A stretch of 64,000 nt of DNA, taken from NCBI GenBank assembly GCA_963728835.1, contig CAVSKZ010000002.1:186001-250000 (forward strand), read 5' to 3'. Below, in pieces: positions 26,172 through 34,401 of the stretch. The stretch comes from VRUE01 sp963728835. Its GTDB lineage: Bacteria; Actinomycetota; Thermoleophilia; Solirubrobacterales; 70-9. The position numbers and the translations under genes were made by a program. Every line of letters starts with the position of its first letter. The first letter of the stretch is position 1. The notes under the pieces were generated by a model. It was not told where the DNA came from, did no database searches, and saw only the letters and a program-made list of their open reading frames with translations.

Positions 26172-26639
26172 TCAGTACGTGCCGCCCAGCTTGCGGTGGT
26201 CCCAGGTCGCGGTGCGGATCGGCTTGAAATGGATCGCCACGCGCTTCGGCGCCTGCGCTTCGAGCGCCGCCTTGGCGTCGCCCTCGACCGAGGAGATCCC
26301 CTCGGCGTATCGCAGCGTCAGCTCCTCGGCGAAGCCGATCACGGTCTCGAAATCGCGGTGGATCTCGGCCTCGGCCTCGATCATCGCCCCGCGCAGCTCG
26401 CCGTACTCGTGACCCGTCTCGACCAGCAGCGTGGCGCGGGGGTCGCGTTCGAGGTTCCGCACCTTCTGGGACTTCGCGTAGGTCCAGATCCAGATCTCCC
26501 CCCGGCGGGGAACGAACCACATCGGCATCGAGTGCGGCCAGCCCCGCGGCCCGAGGCTGGAGACGATCGCGATCCGCTCGTCGCCCAGCAGCTCCAGAAG
26601 CTCCCCGTCGGTCAACTTGATCTGGTCGCGACGGCTCAT
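26172..26639 (-). CDS. Pyridoxamine 5'-phosphate oxidase-fold protein (F420/FMN split-barrel)
   Basis: A 155-residue split-barrel protein of the PPOX class. LLGDERIAIVSSLGPRGWPHSMPMWFV and the ERDPRATLLVETGHEYGELRG segment are typical of the F420/FMN-dependent reductases common in actinobacteria. It probably binds a flavin cofactor and reduces an unknown substrate. The start is ATG 26639. No operon partner is evident. Confidence 0.8.
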   Translation of the reverse strand: MSRRDQIKLTDGELLELLGDERIAIVSSLGPRGWPHSMPMWFVPRRGEIWIWTYAKSQKVRNLERDPRATLLVETGHEYGELRGAMIEAEAEIHRDFETVIGFAEELTLRYAEGISSVEGDAKAALEAQAPKRVAIHFKPIRTATWDHRKLGGTY

Positions 26640-26783
26640 CCGGCGAAAGATTACGGATCGGCGCCGAAGCTGCGGGAGAGCCGCGCGTTTCAGCGCACCA
26701 CACGTGAATCCATGGCCTGTAGCGTCGCCTCCACCATGGCGATGCAAGCCCAGATTCCAGTTGCCGCCGCTCCCCAAGATACC

Positions 26784-26816
26784 GTACGTACGTCTTATCC
26801 TTTGCTTGTACGTACG
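26784..26816 (+). promoter_or_regulatory. Probable operator: paired GTACGTACG sites upstream of the antitoxin gene
   Basis: GTACGTACG occurs at 26784-26792 and again at 26808-26816, 24 bp centre to centre, about 20-50 bp before the antitoxin start. Each copy contains a palindrome (GTACGTAC, CGTACG). The A+T-richer stretch between them (CTTATCCTTTGCTT) could hold the promoter. Repression by the antitoxin is inferred. Confidence 0.6.
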
Positions 26817-26834
26817 ACTCCGAAGGAGCTGGCC

Positions 26835-27068
26835 ATGGCCATCACCGCTTCGAAACTGCGCGCCGACGTCTACCGGCTGCTGGACGAGGTCCTCGAGACC
26901 GGTCAGCCCCTGGAGATCGAGCGCAACGGCAAGACGCTGGTGATCGCCCCCAAGGAGAAGCTGTCCTTCTGGGACCGCCTGCCCCGTCGCGAGGGGTTCA
27001 TCGTCGGCGATCCCGACGAGCTGATCCACGTCGACTGGTCCTCGGAGTGGAACCCTGATCCTTCTTGA
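26835..27068 (+). CDS. Phd/YefM-like antitoxin
   Basis: A 77-residue protein beginning MAITASKLRADVYRLLDEVLETGQPLEI (partly quoted), the pattern of Phd/YefM DNA-binding antitoxins, then the usual flexible acidic tail ending DWSSEWNPD. A good ribosome-binding site (GAAGGAG) precedes ATG 26835. It overlaps the next gene, a PIN toxin, and both sit downstream of paired GTACGTACG sites. It should neutralise the toxin and repress the operon. Confidence 0.82.
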   Translation: MAITASKLRADVYRLLDEVLETGQPLEIERNGKTLVIAPKEKLSFWDRLPRREGFIVGDPDELIHVDWSSEWNPDPS

Positions 27069-27432
27069 CACCCATGTCGTGGGCTGGCTCTACGAGGGCG
27101 CCGACCGGCGCATACCGGCCGCTGCGCGGGCATTGCTCGATTCCGGGGAGCCGTTCGTCTCCCCCCTCGTCGAGCTGGAGCTGACCTACCTCTACGAAGT
27201 CGGACGCGTCACCGAACCGGCCACGGCGCCGCTGGCGGCGCTTGGGCGGACGATCGGGCTGCGGACCGCCGAGGCCTCGCTTTCAGAGGTGACGAGGGCG
27301 GCGGCGGGGATCCAGTGGACCCGTGATCCCTTCGACCGGATGATCGCGGCGCAGGCCATCGTCGCCGACGCGCCGCTGGTCACAGCCGACCGGACCATCC
27401 TCGAGCACCTGCCGCTGGCAACCTGGGACTGA
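27055..27432 (+). CDS. VapC-like PIN-domain toxin, probable CTG start
   Basis: The PIN domain begins LILLDTHVVGWLYEG, whose aspartate is the first catalytic acidic residue, and continues with SPLVELELTYLYE and WTRDPFDRMIAAQAIVADAPLVTAD. The nearest ATG/GTG/TTG in frame is GTG 27079, which would remove the catalytic DTH motif. I therefore place the start at CTG 27055, overlapping the antitoxin stop by 14 bp; no other usable start codon lies nearby. About 125 residues. The predicted activity is Mg-dependent RNase. Confidence 0.78.
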   Translation: MILLDTHVVGWLYEGADRRIPAAARALLDSGEPFVSPLVELELTYLYEVGRVTEPATAPLAALGRTIGLRTAEASLSEVTRAAAGIQWTRDPFDRMIAAQAIVADAPLVTADRTILEHLPLATWD

Positions 27433-27481
27433 CCCCGCATCTCGCGTCCGCGTCGGCCGCCGACGCCGTAGGATCGACTAC

Positions 27482-28138
27482 GTGCAAGTCGCGATCCTGA
27501 TCTTCGAGAAGCTCACCGCGCTCGACGCGATCGGGCCCTACGAGGTGCTGCGCTCGGTGCCCGGCTGGGAGATCAAGTTCGTCGGCCCCGAGAAGGGGCA
27601 GATCCGCACCGACAGCGGCGCGCTCGGGCTCAGCGCCGACTTCGGCCTCGACGAAGTCGGCGAGGCCGACATGGTCCTCGTTCCCGGAGGCGAAGGCAAC
27701 CTGCCGCTGATGGAGGACGAGGCGGTGCTCTCCTGGCTGCGCCGGATCGACGAGGGGACCAAGTGGACCACCTCGGTCTGCACCGGCTCGCTGGTCCTCG
27801 GTGCCGCGGGCCTGCTCGAGGGAAAGCGGGCGACCAGCCACTGGGCCTTCCTCGAGCAGCTGGGCGAGCTCGGCGCCGACCCTGTCGGCGGTCGCTTCGT
27901 GCAGGACGGCAAGCTCGTCACCGCCGCGGGCGTCTCGGCCGGGATCGACATGGCGCTGCACCTGGTCGGCCAGGAGGTCGGCCCCGAGGTCGCCCAGGCG
28001 GTCCAGCTCGGCATCGAGTACGACCCCCAGCCCCCGTTCGACGCCGGCTCCCCAGCCAAGGCGCCCGATGCGATCGTCGAGCTCGTGACCGCGGTCACCG
28101 GCCCCGACGCGATGCAGAGCGGGGCAACTCCCCCTTAA
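27482..28138 (+). CDS. DJ-1/PfpI family protein (GATase1-like)
   Basis: A 218-residue class-I glutamine amidotransferase-like protein. The nucleophile-elbow cysteine is C100 in TSVCTGSLVLGAAGLLEG, with the preceding ADMVLVPGGEGN and the later SHWAFLEQLG and TAAGVSAGIDMALHLV. This set resembles isonitrile hydratase/ThiJ-type members rather than proteases. The reaction is not certain. The start is GTG 27482. Its stop overlaps that of the convergent DUF1906 gene through a shared TTAA. Confidence 0.85.
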   Translation: MQVAILIFEKLTALDAIGPYEVLRSVPGWEIKFVGPEKGQIRTDSGALGLSADFGLDEVGEADMVLVPGGEGNLPLMEDEAVLSWLRRIDEGTKWTTSVCTGSLVLGAAGLLEGKRATSHWAFLEQLGELGADPVGGRFVQDGKLVTAAGVSAGIDMALHLVGQEVGPEVAQAVQLGIEYDPQPPFDAGSPAKAPDAIVELVTAVTGPDAMQSGATPP

Positions 28139-29538
28139 CGGAGGCTGAGCCGCACCGCCCGGGTGGCCCGGGCGCCGGGGATCGCGACCAGCAGCTGGGC
28201 CTTGAGGAATCCGCGCCGCGCCAGCAGCGGGCGGCCGCGCTCGTTGAGCGCGACGCGGTAGGTGTGGGCCCTGCCCCCGGCGAGGCGGAAGCCGCGCTTG
28301 CTGACGCCGACGCGCACGACCCTCCTCGGCACGCCGGGCCTGGCGCGCAGCGGCAAGCTCGCCTGCGTGCGCAGGATGATCTGCCCCGGACAGCTTTCGC
28401 CTTCGGCCCAGCCGCAGCGGACCCAGACGCTCACGGTCCCCCGGGCGGGCTTGACGCGCCTGACCGTCAGCGGCGGCAGCGGAGGGGGCGCGGTGGCGGC
28501 GCCAACCGTCGCCCCTTCGACGAAGTTGTTGTCGATGTTGATCGTGGTCAGGCCGTAGGTCTCGTTGTGGCCGCCGCGGTACTGGTGGATGCGCTGGTGC
28601 TCGGACCAGGCGGTGGCGGGGAGGTAGGGGTCGAGCGCGTTCGCCCGGTAGTTCCAGTTCGCGAACCAGAGGTCATCGGGGAGCGGGTAGTCCTCGCCCA
28701 CCTGGCCGGCGAGGTCGGCGATGCCCGAGGCGCTGGAGCTGTAGACGCCGGAGGTGTAGCCGAGGAGGTGCAGTTCCTCGGTCCAGGCGGCGAGGAAGGT
28801 CAGGGTCGCCCTGGTGGCGCTCGCGGTCCGGGTGTAGGCCTCCATGTCGAAGTAGATCGGGCTTCCCGGCCCCATGCCGATGGCCTGGGCGTCGGCGACC
28901 GCGTCGCGAGCCGCTTCGGCGCCCTGCTTCGTCGCGGTGCCCAGCCCCGAGCTGAGCGAGGCGCAGGTCGTGCAGGCGCTGGTGGGCGCCTGCAGGCCGA
29001 CGTAGGTCGGGATCAGGTGCCAGCCCTCGGCGACCTGCTCGCCGACCCAGGCCGCGGTCAGGTTCGGCTGCGAGCAGGCGCGGTTGAGGCCGCCGATGTA
29101 GACGCCGACGGCGCGGTAGGGAGACGACTCCCAGGCCGCCATCGCCCGCGAGGAGGGCGCCGCGCAGGCGTCGAAGCCGAGGCCGGTGAACTCTTCGGAC
29201 CCCGACACCGGGGTGGTGGTGCCCGGCGCGATCGCGCTGGCCTGTGCCCGCGCCCGGGATCGGGCGCTCGGGTCGACCAGGATCGCCCGCCGGGCGCCGA
29301 TCGCATGCGAGGGACAGCGCTGGCTCGCTCCCGGAGTCCCCAGGTAGACGGCGCGCCGGTCGAGCCGCACGCACATGTGCGGGTGCTCGGCGAGGCGGTG
29401 GACCGGCCACCCGGCCGGAACGTCGACCTGGCGGCCGTCGAACTCGACGGTCCTCGCCGCGGCAGGCGTTGCGCAGATCGCTAGCGCAACGGCAGCCGCC
29501 AGTGCTGGACGGAGCAGGCGCATACCCGTCCCAACCAT
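28135..29538 (-). CDS. Secreted DUF1906 (Rv2525c-like) glycoside-hydrolase-like protein
   Basis: A 467-residue exported protein. After the signal peptide (LAAAVALAICATPAAA) and a ~90-residue N-terminal domain comes a DUF1906 domain from about residue 130 to 350: EEFTGLGFDACAAPSSRAMAAW, VYIGG, WHLIPTYVGLQ, YFDMEAY and YTSGVYSS. Members form a TIM-barrel related to GH25-like enzymes and are Tat- or Sec-exported to the cell wall. A beta-rich C-terminal domain of about 110 residues follows. Start is ATG 29538 or 29523. A cell-wall role is likely; activity is unproven. Confidence 0.82.
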   Translation of the reverse strand: MVGTGMRLLRPALAAAVALAICATPAAARTVEFDGRQVDVPAGWPVHRLAEHPHMCVRLDRRAVYLGTPGASQRCPSHAIGARRAILVDPSARSRARAQASAIAPGTTTPVSGSEEFTGLGFDACAAPSSRAMAAWESSPYRAVGVYIGGLNRACSQPNLTAAWVGEQVAEGWHLIPTYVGLQAPTSACTTCASLSSGLGTATKQGAEAARDAVADAQAIGMGPGSPIYFDMEAYTRTASATRATLTFLAAWTEELHLLGYTSGVYSSSASGIADLAGQVGEDYPLPDDLWFANWNYRANALDPYLPATAWSEHQRIHQYRGGHNETYGLTTINIDNNFVEGATVGAATAPPPLPPLTVRRVKPARGTVSVWVRCGWAEGESCPGQIILRTQASLPLRARPGVPRRVVRVGVSKRGFRLAGGRAHTYRVALNERGRPLLARRGFLKAQLLVAIPGARATRAVRLSLR

Positions 29539-29616
29539 TGCAATCCGGAAACGATTCGGCCTACAAGCCAGCCAGAGTGCATGAAGAGTGCCGCCTGGGA
29601 CCGGCCCGTCGTGGTT

Positions 29617-31983
29617 CTAGGAAGCGCTTGCGGGCACGAGATCCAGCTCGCGCCAGGGCCCTTCGCCGGCCATCGGCTGCGTGCGGCCCTCCAGCCAGTC
29701 GGCCTGGAGGTCGTCGTAGTGGGGGCTGGCGGGGTGGCCGGACTGCCCGGTGAACATCTGCCAGCGCGAGCGCTCGGGCGCGGCCGGTTCGGCGACCATC
29801 CGCCAGCTCGGCGCCCAGACGGCCTTGTATGGGTCGTTGGGGTCGTAGGCGATCTGGCTCACGGTCTCCTGGGCACCGCCGGCCTTGAGCCTGCGGTTGA
29901 GCAGCTTGCGCAGCAGCGGGCTGGCCTCGCCCAGCGGATGGGGGAACTCCATCTCGTGCACGTGGCCCCAGCGCCAGGCCTCGGGGTCGGGGCCGAAGCG
30001 GTCGGTGAGGTCGTCGAGGGCGCCGCTGAGCGCCTCCAGCACGAGCCCCTCCCAGGGGCGGCCGATCAGCTCCTCGTCTTCTTCCTCCCAGAGCTTCATC
30101 AGGTGCGAGTGCCAGCGCCAGGGCGAGGTGACGTGAGGGGTGAAGCCGTTGTCGGCGCGGTCGAGCCAGCGCTCCGCGAGGTCGCGGTCGCCGATCGCGG
30201 CACGGGCGACCTCGCGGGCAAGGCGCAGCAGGAATGCCTGGTAGACCGTGCCGGCGATCGAGTCGGGGTCGAGCCGGCCGTCCCAGCTGCGCAGCCGCTC
30301 GATCGCGCTCAGCTCGCGCTGGCCCCGCGGCGATAGCCGGCCCAGCCTGCGCGCCGCCTCGATCCCCGGGATCGAGAGGTTGTCGGACTGCATGGCCTCG
30401 AAGCCGTCGATGTCGTGCTCACTGCTCGCCCGCAGCAGCTGCTCGATCCGCTCGGCGCGGAAGCCGTCGAGCCACTCGCTGGTGATGTGATGGGGGTACT
30501 CGTCGCCGACGATGCGGTTGTTGGCGGTGACGAGGAAGCCGCTCTCGGGATCGACCTTCTCCGGCAGCTCCTCGTAGGGGATCGTCCCCTCCCACTCGAA
30601 CTCACCCGTCCAGCCCGGCTTGGGAAGGTCGGGGCAGCCGCCCTTGCGCAGCGGCAGGCGCCCGATCAGCTTGTACCCGATCGAGCCGTGGCGGTCGGCC
30701 CAGATCAGGTTCGAGGCGGGCGAGACGTGGTCGGCGAGCTTGGCGACCAGCTCCGGGCCGGACGCGATCCCGTGCAGTTCGAACATCCCCTTGAAGGCGG
30801 TCGGCTGGTCGAGCGTCTGCCAGCGCAGGGCAAGCGGCTCGCCCTCGTCGGCACCGAGGGCTTCGTTGACCAGCGGCCCGTGGTGGGTGATGCGGACGTC
30901 GAGCACCTCGGGCGCGTCGCGGCCCTTCACCGGGATCTCCTCGCGCACGACTTCGAGCGGGCGCCACTCGTCTTCGAACAGGTAGCGGTCGCCCTCGACC
31001 CGCTCGACGAAGAGGTCCTGGACGTCGGCCATGACGTTGGTGAAGGTCCAGCAGACGTCGTCGTTCTGGCCCATGTAGACGCCGGGCATGCCCGGCAGCG
31101 AGGCGCCACGGACGAAACGGCCGTCGAGGCCGAGGCCGACCTGGTACCAGATGCCCGGCATGCTGGGCGGGAGGTGGGGATCGCCGGCGATCAGTGGATT
31201 GCCACTGGCGCTGAGCTTGCCCGAGACCGCCCAGTTGTTGGAACCGCTGGCCTCGGCGGCGAGGCCGAGCGACTGGCGAACGGCGTCGATCTGCTCGACG
31301 ATCGCGAGCCCGTCGCCGGTCCAGGCTTCCTGGGTGACGACCGGGTTCCCGGCGGGGTAGGCGGCGTCGAGGCGGGCCGCCAGCTCGGGGCCCAGGGCAC
31401 GCACCATGTCGGCGCGCAGCAGCTCCCGCTCCCAGTTGGTCGAGAGACCGAAGGCAAGCAGCTTGCCGAGGCTGAGGATGTCCACCGGCCGCCAGGGCTT
31501 CCAGGCGAGTCGCAGCAGCTGCATCTCGAAGGGCAGCGCCTTGGCGTCGGTCGCGGCCGCGTTGACGCCCTCGCAGAAGCGGTTGAGCAGGGCGAGCAGC
31601 TCGGGGTCCAGCGTCGCCGCCTCGCGCTCGGCCGTGCGGCGGATGCCGAGCGTCCGCATCAGCCGGTCGATCGGCAGCCCCTCCTCGCCGGCCATTTCCG
31701 AGACGCGGCCGGAGACGACACGGCGGTAGAAGTCGAGCTGCCAGAGCCGGTCCTGGCCATGGCAGAAGCCCTCGGCGAACCAGACGTCGGCGGCGCTCTC
31801 GGCCTCGATGTGTGGGACGCCCCAGCGGTCGCGGCGCACCCGAACCGTGCCCTCGAGCCCCTCGAGCGCGATCGTCCCCTTCTGCTTGGGGAGGGGACGG
31901 CGGGCCAAGCGATGCCAAAGGGCGCCGGCGACCGCGGCTCCGAGCCCAACCGTCGCCGCGCCTGTCAGGAGCCCCGCCTTCAT
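29617..31983 (-). CDS. Penicillin acylase family amidohydrolase
   Basis: A 788-residue Ntn hydrolase precursor. An N-terminal membrane anchor or signal (GLLTGAATVGLGAAVAGALW) is followed by the alpha part (VRVRRDRWGVPHIEAES, GFCHGQDRLWQLDFYRR). The predicted autocleavage and nucleophile serine is S248 in GSNNWAVSG, and the beta chain shows YMGQNDDVCWTFTNVMADVQD. The substrate may be an acyl-homoserine lactone, a beta-lactam or another amide; this cannot be resolved here. ATG 31983 is chosen, although the frame stays open upstream. Confidence 0.9.
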   Translation of the reverse strand: MKAGLLTGAATVGLGAAVAGALWHRLARRPLPKQKGTIALEGLEGTVRVRRDRWGVPHIEAESAADVWFAEGFCHGQDRLWQLDFYRRVVSGRVSEMAGEEGLPIDRLMRTLGIRRTAEREAATLDPELLALLNRFCEGVNAAATDAKALPFEMQLLRLAWKPWRPVDILSLGKLLAFGLSTNWERELLRADMVRALGPELAARLDAAYPAGNPVVTQEAWTGDGLAIVEQIDAVRQSLGLAAEASGSNNWAVSGKLSASGNPLIAGDPHLPPSMPGIWYQVGLGLDGRFVRGASLPGMPGVYMGQNDDVCWTFTNVMADVQDLFVERVEGDRYLFEDEWRPLEVVREEIPVKGRDAPEVLDVRITHHGPLVNEALGADEGEPLALRWQTLDQPTAFKGMFELHGIASGPELVAKLADHVSPASNLIWADRHGSIGYKLIGRLPLRKGGCPDLPKPGWTGEFEWEGTIPYEELPEKVDPESGFLVTANNRIVGDEYPHHITSEWLDGFRAERIEQLLRASSEHDIDGFEAMQSDNLSIPGIEAARRLGRLSPRGQRELSAIERLRSWDGRLDPDSIAGTVYQAFLLRLAREVARAAIGDRDLAERWLDRADNGFTPHVTSPWRWHSHLMKLWEEEDEELIGRPWEGLVLEALSGALDDLTDRFGPDPEAWRWGHVHEMEFPHPLGEASPLLRKLLNRRLKAGGAQETVSQIAYDPNDPYKAVWAPSWRMVAEPAAPERSRWQMFTGQSGHPASPHYDDLQADWLEGRTQPMAGEGPWRELDLVPASAS

Positions 31984-32147
31984 GCGCTTGCCGCGCCTCA
32001 CGGCGCCAGCGTAGCGCCTTATCCACATTATTGGCTGGCCAGCCGACTCAAACTCCTCGTCGAAAGCAGGCGCGCCTTTCGGGAAACGGCCGGTACTTTT
32101 CCTTTCGCTGCGGGTTCGATCGGCGACACGAAGGAACGAGATCCAAT

Positions 32148-33605
32148 TTGACAGCAGCACAGACATTCGACTGCCTAGTCCCGATCGGGCGGCGCTTCAT
32201 ATGCGTTCTCGCCGCGATGGGGGTGCTGCTTGCGGCGCCACATGCGGCCCAGGCACGCCCCGGCGCGCTCGACCGAAGCTTCGGGCAGGGCGGCAGGGTC
32301 GTGACCGGGATCAACGCTCCAAGCGGCTGGTACTACGCCTCAGCACACCTCGCTCAAGGGCCCGATGACTCCCTCCTCGTACTCGCGAGGATGCACCTTT
32401 CTGCCGCCAACAGCGGGCAAGAACTAGTCAAGTACCTGCCCGACGGCAAAATTGACAGGAGCTTCGGCTCGGGCGGCCGCTCGAAAGTCGAGATGCCTGG
32501 ATTCGACCTCTCCGTAAGCGACCTTGGCGTCGATTCGAAGGGGCGTGTAGTCCTCTTCGGCACGGCAACCGATTCCGGAACGTCGGCCTCCTTCTCCACG
32601 GGGTCCTATCCGGCCGGAGCGCTTTTCCTCAGCTTTGCGACGGTCATCCGCTATACCGCCCAGGGCCGCCTGGATCCAACCTTTGGCGGGGGGGACGGCA
32701 TCGTAATGACCGACTTCGGACTGCCCCCCTTGCCGGGTGCCACCGCATCCGCCGTTGGCGCAAGCGCCGGGATCGTCGACAACGAAGATCGACCGGTTTT
32801 CATCGCCAAGAAGGGGGAAATCGCTTCGCCCTGCGCTGGCCATTCTTACTTCGACTACCTCGACCGCCTGACCGCGCGGCTGACACCGGCCGGGGAGCTC
32901 GACGTTTCGTTCGGCGGCGGGGGCGTTACCTTCCTCGCAGGAATCGACAACGTCTCCGACATCGCCCTCGGCGCGAACGGCGCCGTGTCCATCGTCGGCA
33001 CTCAGGAGGAGTCCTGTCCGGATGGTCGCGAATTCGCCCTGCTCCGCCTCGGTCGCAACGGCGTGCTCAACCGTTCGTTCGGTCAGGAAGGAATGCGGCG
33101 CTACCGCCGAGGCTTGCCGGGGGCGATGGCACTGCACCGCGGGAGCGCCTACGTGCAGGCCGAGGGAATCATGCGGCTGAGTGCCAATGGCGACGTGGAC
33201 CGCACGTTCGGCCGCAGGGGCGTCGCTACCGTCCATCTGCCCGATGGCCTGACCGGAGCCCGGGTGCTGACCGCCCAAACGGAAGCCGGCCTGGTTGCAG
33301 TCGACCCGGCAGGCCGTCCACTGCTGATCGGCATGCTGACGTTCAGGCCGAAGGACCGCGGGCCAACCGGGGAACGGCTGCGCCGTCGGCTCCTCGTCGG
33401 CCGCCTCGATATGAGCGGCCGGCCGGACCGGAGTTTTGGCCGCCGAGGCTGGACCGTGACCAACTTCGGTCGCTTCTCGAGCGTTAGAGCCAGCGATGCG
33501 CTGATCGATCGCAGGGGCCGCCTCGTCGTTGCCGGCGTACTGAACCGACCGGATCTCGATCCGACGGGCGGCTTCAGCCTCAGCCGCTACCTGCTGGCGC
33601 CGTAG
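32148..33605 (+). CDS. Secreted delta-60 repeat (beta-propeller-like) protein
   Basis: A 485-residue exported protein. After the signal peptide (FICVLAAMGVLLAAPHAAQA) come about seven copies of the delta-60 repeat, each with a core like LDRSFGQGGRV, IDRSFGSGGRS, LDPTFGGGDGI, LDVSFGGGGV, LNRSFGQEGM, VDRTFGRRGV and PDRSFGRRGW. These repeats are expected to form a propeller. The start TTG at 32148 is supported by an AAGGAACGAG ribosome site. Function is unknown; surface location is likely. A frameshifted relative lies at 46266. Confidence 0.82.
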   Translation: MTAAQTFDCLVPIGRRFICVLAAMGVLLAAPHAAQARPGALDRSFGQGGRVVTGINAPSGWYYASAHLAQGPDDSLLVLARMHLSAANSGQELVKYLPDGKIDRSFGSGGRSKVEMPGFDLSVSDLGVDSKGRVVLFGTATDSGTSASFSTGSYPAGALFLSFATVIRYTAQGRLDPTFGGGDGIVMTDFGLPPLPGATASAVGASAGIVDNEDRPVFIAKKGEIASPCAGHSYFDYLDRLTARLTPAGELDVSFGGGGVTFLAGIDNVSDIALGANGAVSIVGTQEESCPDGREFALLRLGRNGVLNRSFGQEGMRRYRRGLPGAMALHRGSAYVQAEGIMRLSANGDVDRTFGRRGVATVHLPDGLTGARVLTAQTEAGLVAVDPAGRPLLIGMLTFRPKDRGPTGERLRRRLLVGRLDMSGRPDRSFGRRGWTVTNFGRFSSVRASDALIDRRGRLVVAGVLNRPDLDPTGGFSLSRYLLAP

Positions 33606-33620
33606 GCGACCACGCCTGCG

Positions 33621-34346
33621 CTACTCGCGAAGGCCTCCGGGCAGCTTGCCTTCCGCCTCGAGCTTGTCGAGGTGGGCCTGCATCACCATCGCCGCGGCGG
33701 GGCGGACCTCGGCCGGGACGTCGTCCCAGACCTCGGCGAGCAGCGCCTCGCGCGAGCGCTCGCCGCGCTCCAGGGCCGTGAGGAGGCGGCGCTCGCGCAT
33801 CTCGCGGTGCTCGACGTATTCGGCCAGCTTGGCCCCGGGGTCCTCGATCCAGGGACCGTGGCCGGGGCAGATCAGCTCGATCGGCTCGGCCTGCATGCGG
33901 CGCAGGGAATCCATGTAAGCGGAGAGCGAGCCGCCGTCGGGCGGGACGAATGTCGAGCCCGCTCCAAGCACGAGGTCGCCGCTGAAGCAGACCCGGTCGG
34001 CGCTGAGCAGGCAGACGTGGTCGGGCGCGTGGCCGGGGGTGGCGAGTGCCCGCAGGCCGCCGTGCTCCTCGCCGTCTGACGGCAGGACCACCTCGGCGCC
34101 GAGTCGCTCCGCGCCGTCGGCGTGGTCACCATGGCTGTGGGTGAGCAGGACGAGGCCGATCCCGCCCCTCTCCCCTGCCGCGGCGCGGATCGCATCCAGG
34201 TGCGAAGCGTCGTCGGGCCCCGGGTCGAGGACGATGCAGGGGCCGGCCCCATATATGTAGGTGTTCGTCCCCTCCAGCGTCATCGGCCCCGGGTTGGGCG
34301 CGACGATCCGGAGGATCTCAGGGTGTCCTGGCGCCCGATCCATCAC
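33621..34346 (-). CDS. Metallo-beta-lactamase-fold hydrolase (LACTB2-like)
   Basis: A 241-residue protein with the zinc-binding THSHGDHADGAE (H-x-H-x-D-H), ATPGHAPDHVCL, FSGDLVLG and CPGHGPWIEDP, followed by a helical C-terminal winged-helix-like domain (LLAEVWDDVPAEVRPAAAMVM). This layout is that of the LACTB2/glyoxalase-II-like subgroup, some of which act as endoribonucleases. It reads in the same direction as pafBC upstream, with a perfect inverted repeat in the gap. Confidence 0.87.
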   Translation of the reverse strand: MMDRAPGHPEILRIVAPNPGPMTLEGTNTYIYGAGPCIVLDPGPDDASHLDAIRAAAGERGGIGLVLLTHSHGDHADGAERLGAEVVLPSDGEEHGGLRALATPGHAPDHVCLLSADRVCFSGDLVLGAGSTFVPPDGGSLSAYMDSLRRMQAEPIELICPGHGPWIEDPGAKLAEYVEHREMRERRLLTALERGERSREALLAEVWDDVPAEVRPAAAMVMQAHLDKLEAEGKLPGGLRE

Positions 34347-34357
34347 GCTCTTTCAGT

Positions 34358-34400
34358 GAATCTGCATTCACCGCCTCTCAGCGGGGGTGAATGCAGATTC
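34358..34400. repeat. Perfect 15-bp inverted repeat between pafBC and the MBL gene
   Basis: GAATCTGCATTCACC (34358-34372) is the exact reverse complement of 34386-34400; the 13-nt loop contains a shorter GC/GG stem. It begins 2 bp after the pafBC stop, so it may end that transcript. There is no following T-tract on the minus strand, so it is not a canonical terminator. Its inner core CACCGC/GCGGGGGTG resembles those of the hairpins near 50.9, 51.8 and 58.67 kb. Confidence 0.85.
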
Positions 34401-34401
34401 G

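Noticed and set aside
32033..32044. 12-bp palindrome GGCTGGCCAGCC as an operator
   Set aside because: Short G+C-rich palindromes of this size are expected often in such a genome, and it is over 100 bp from the nearest supported start on the plus strand.
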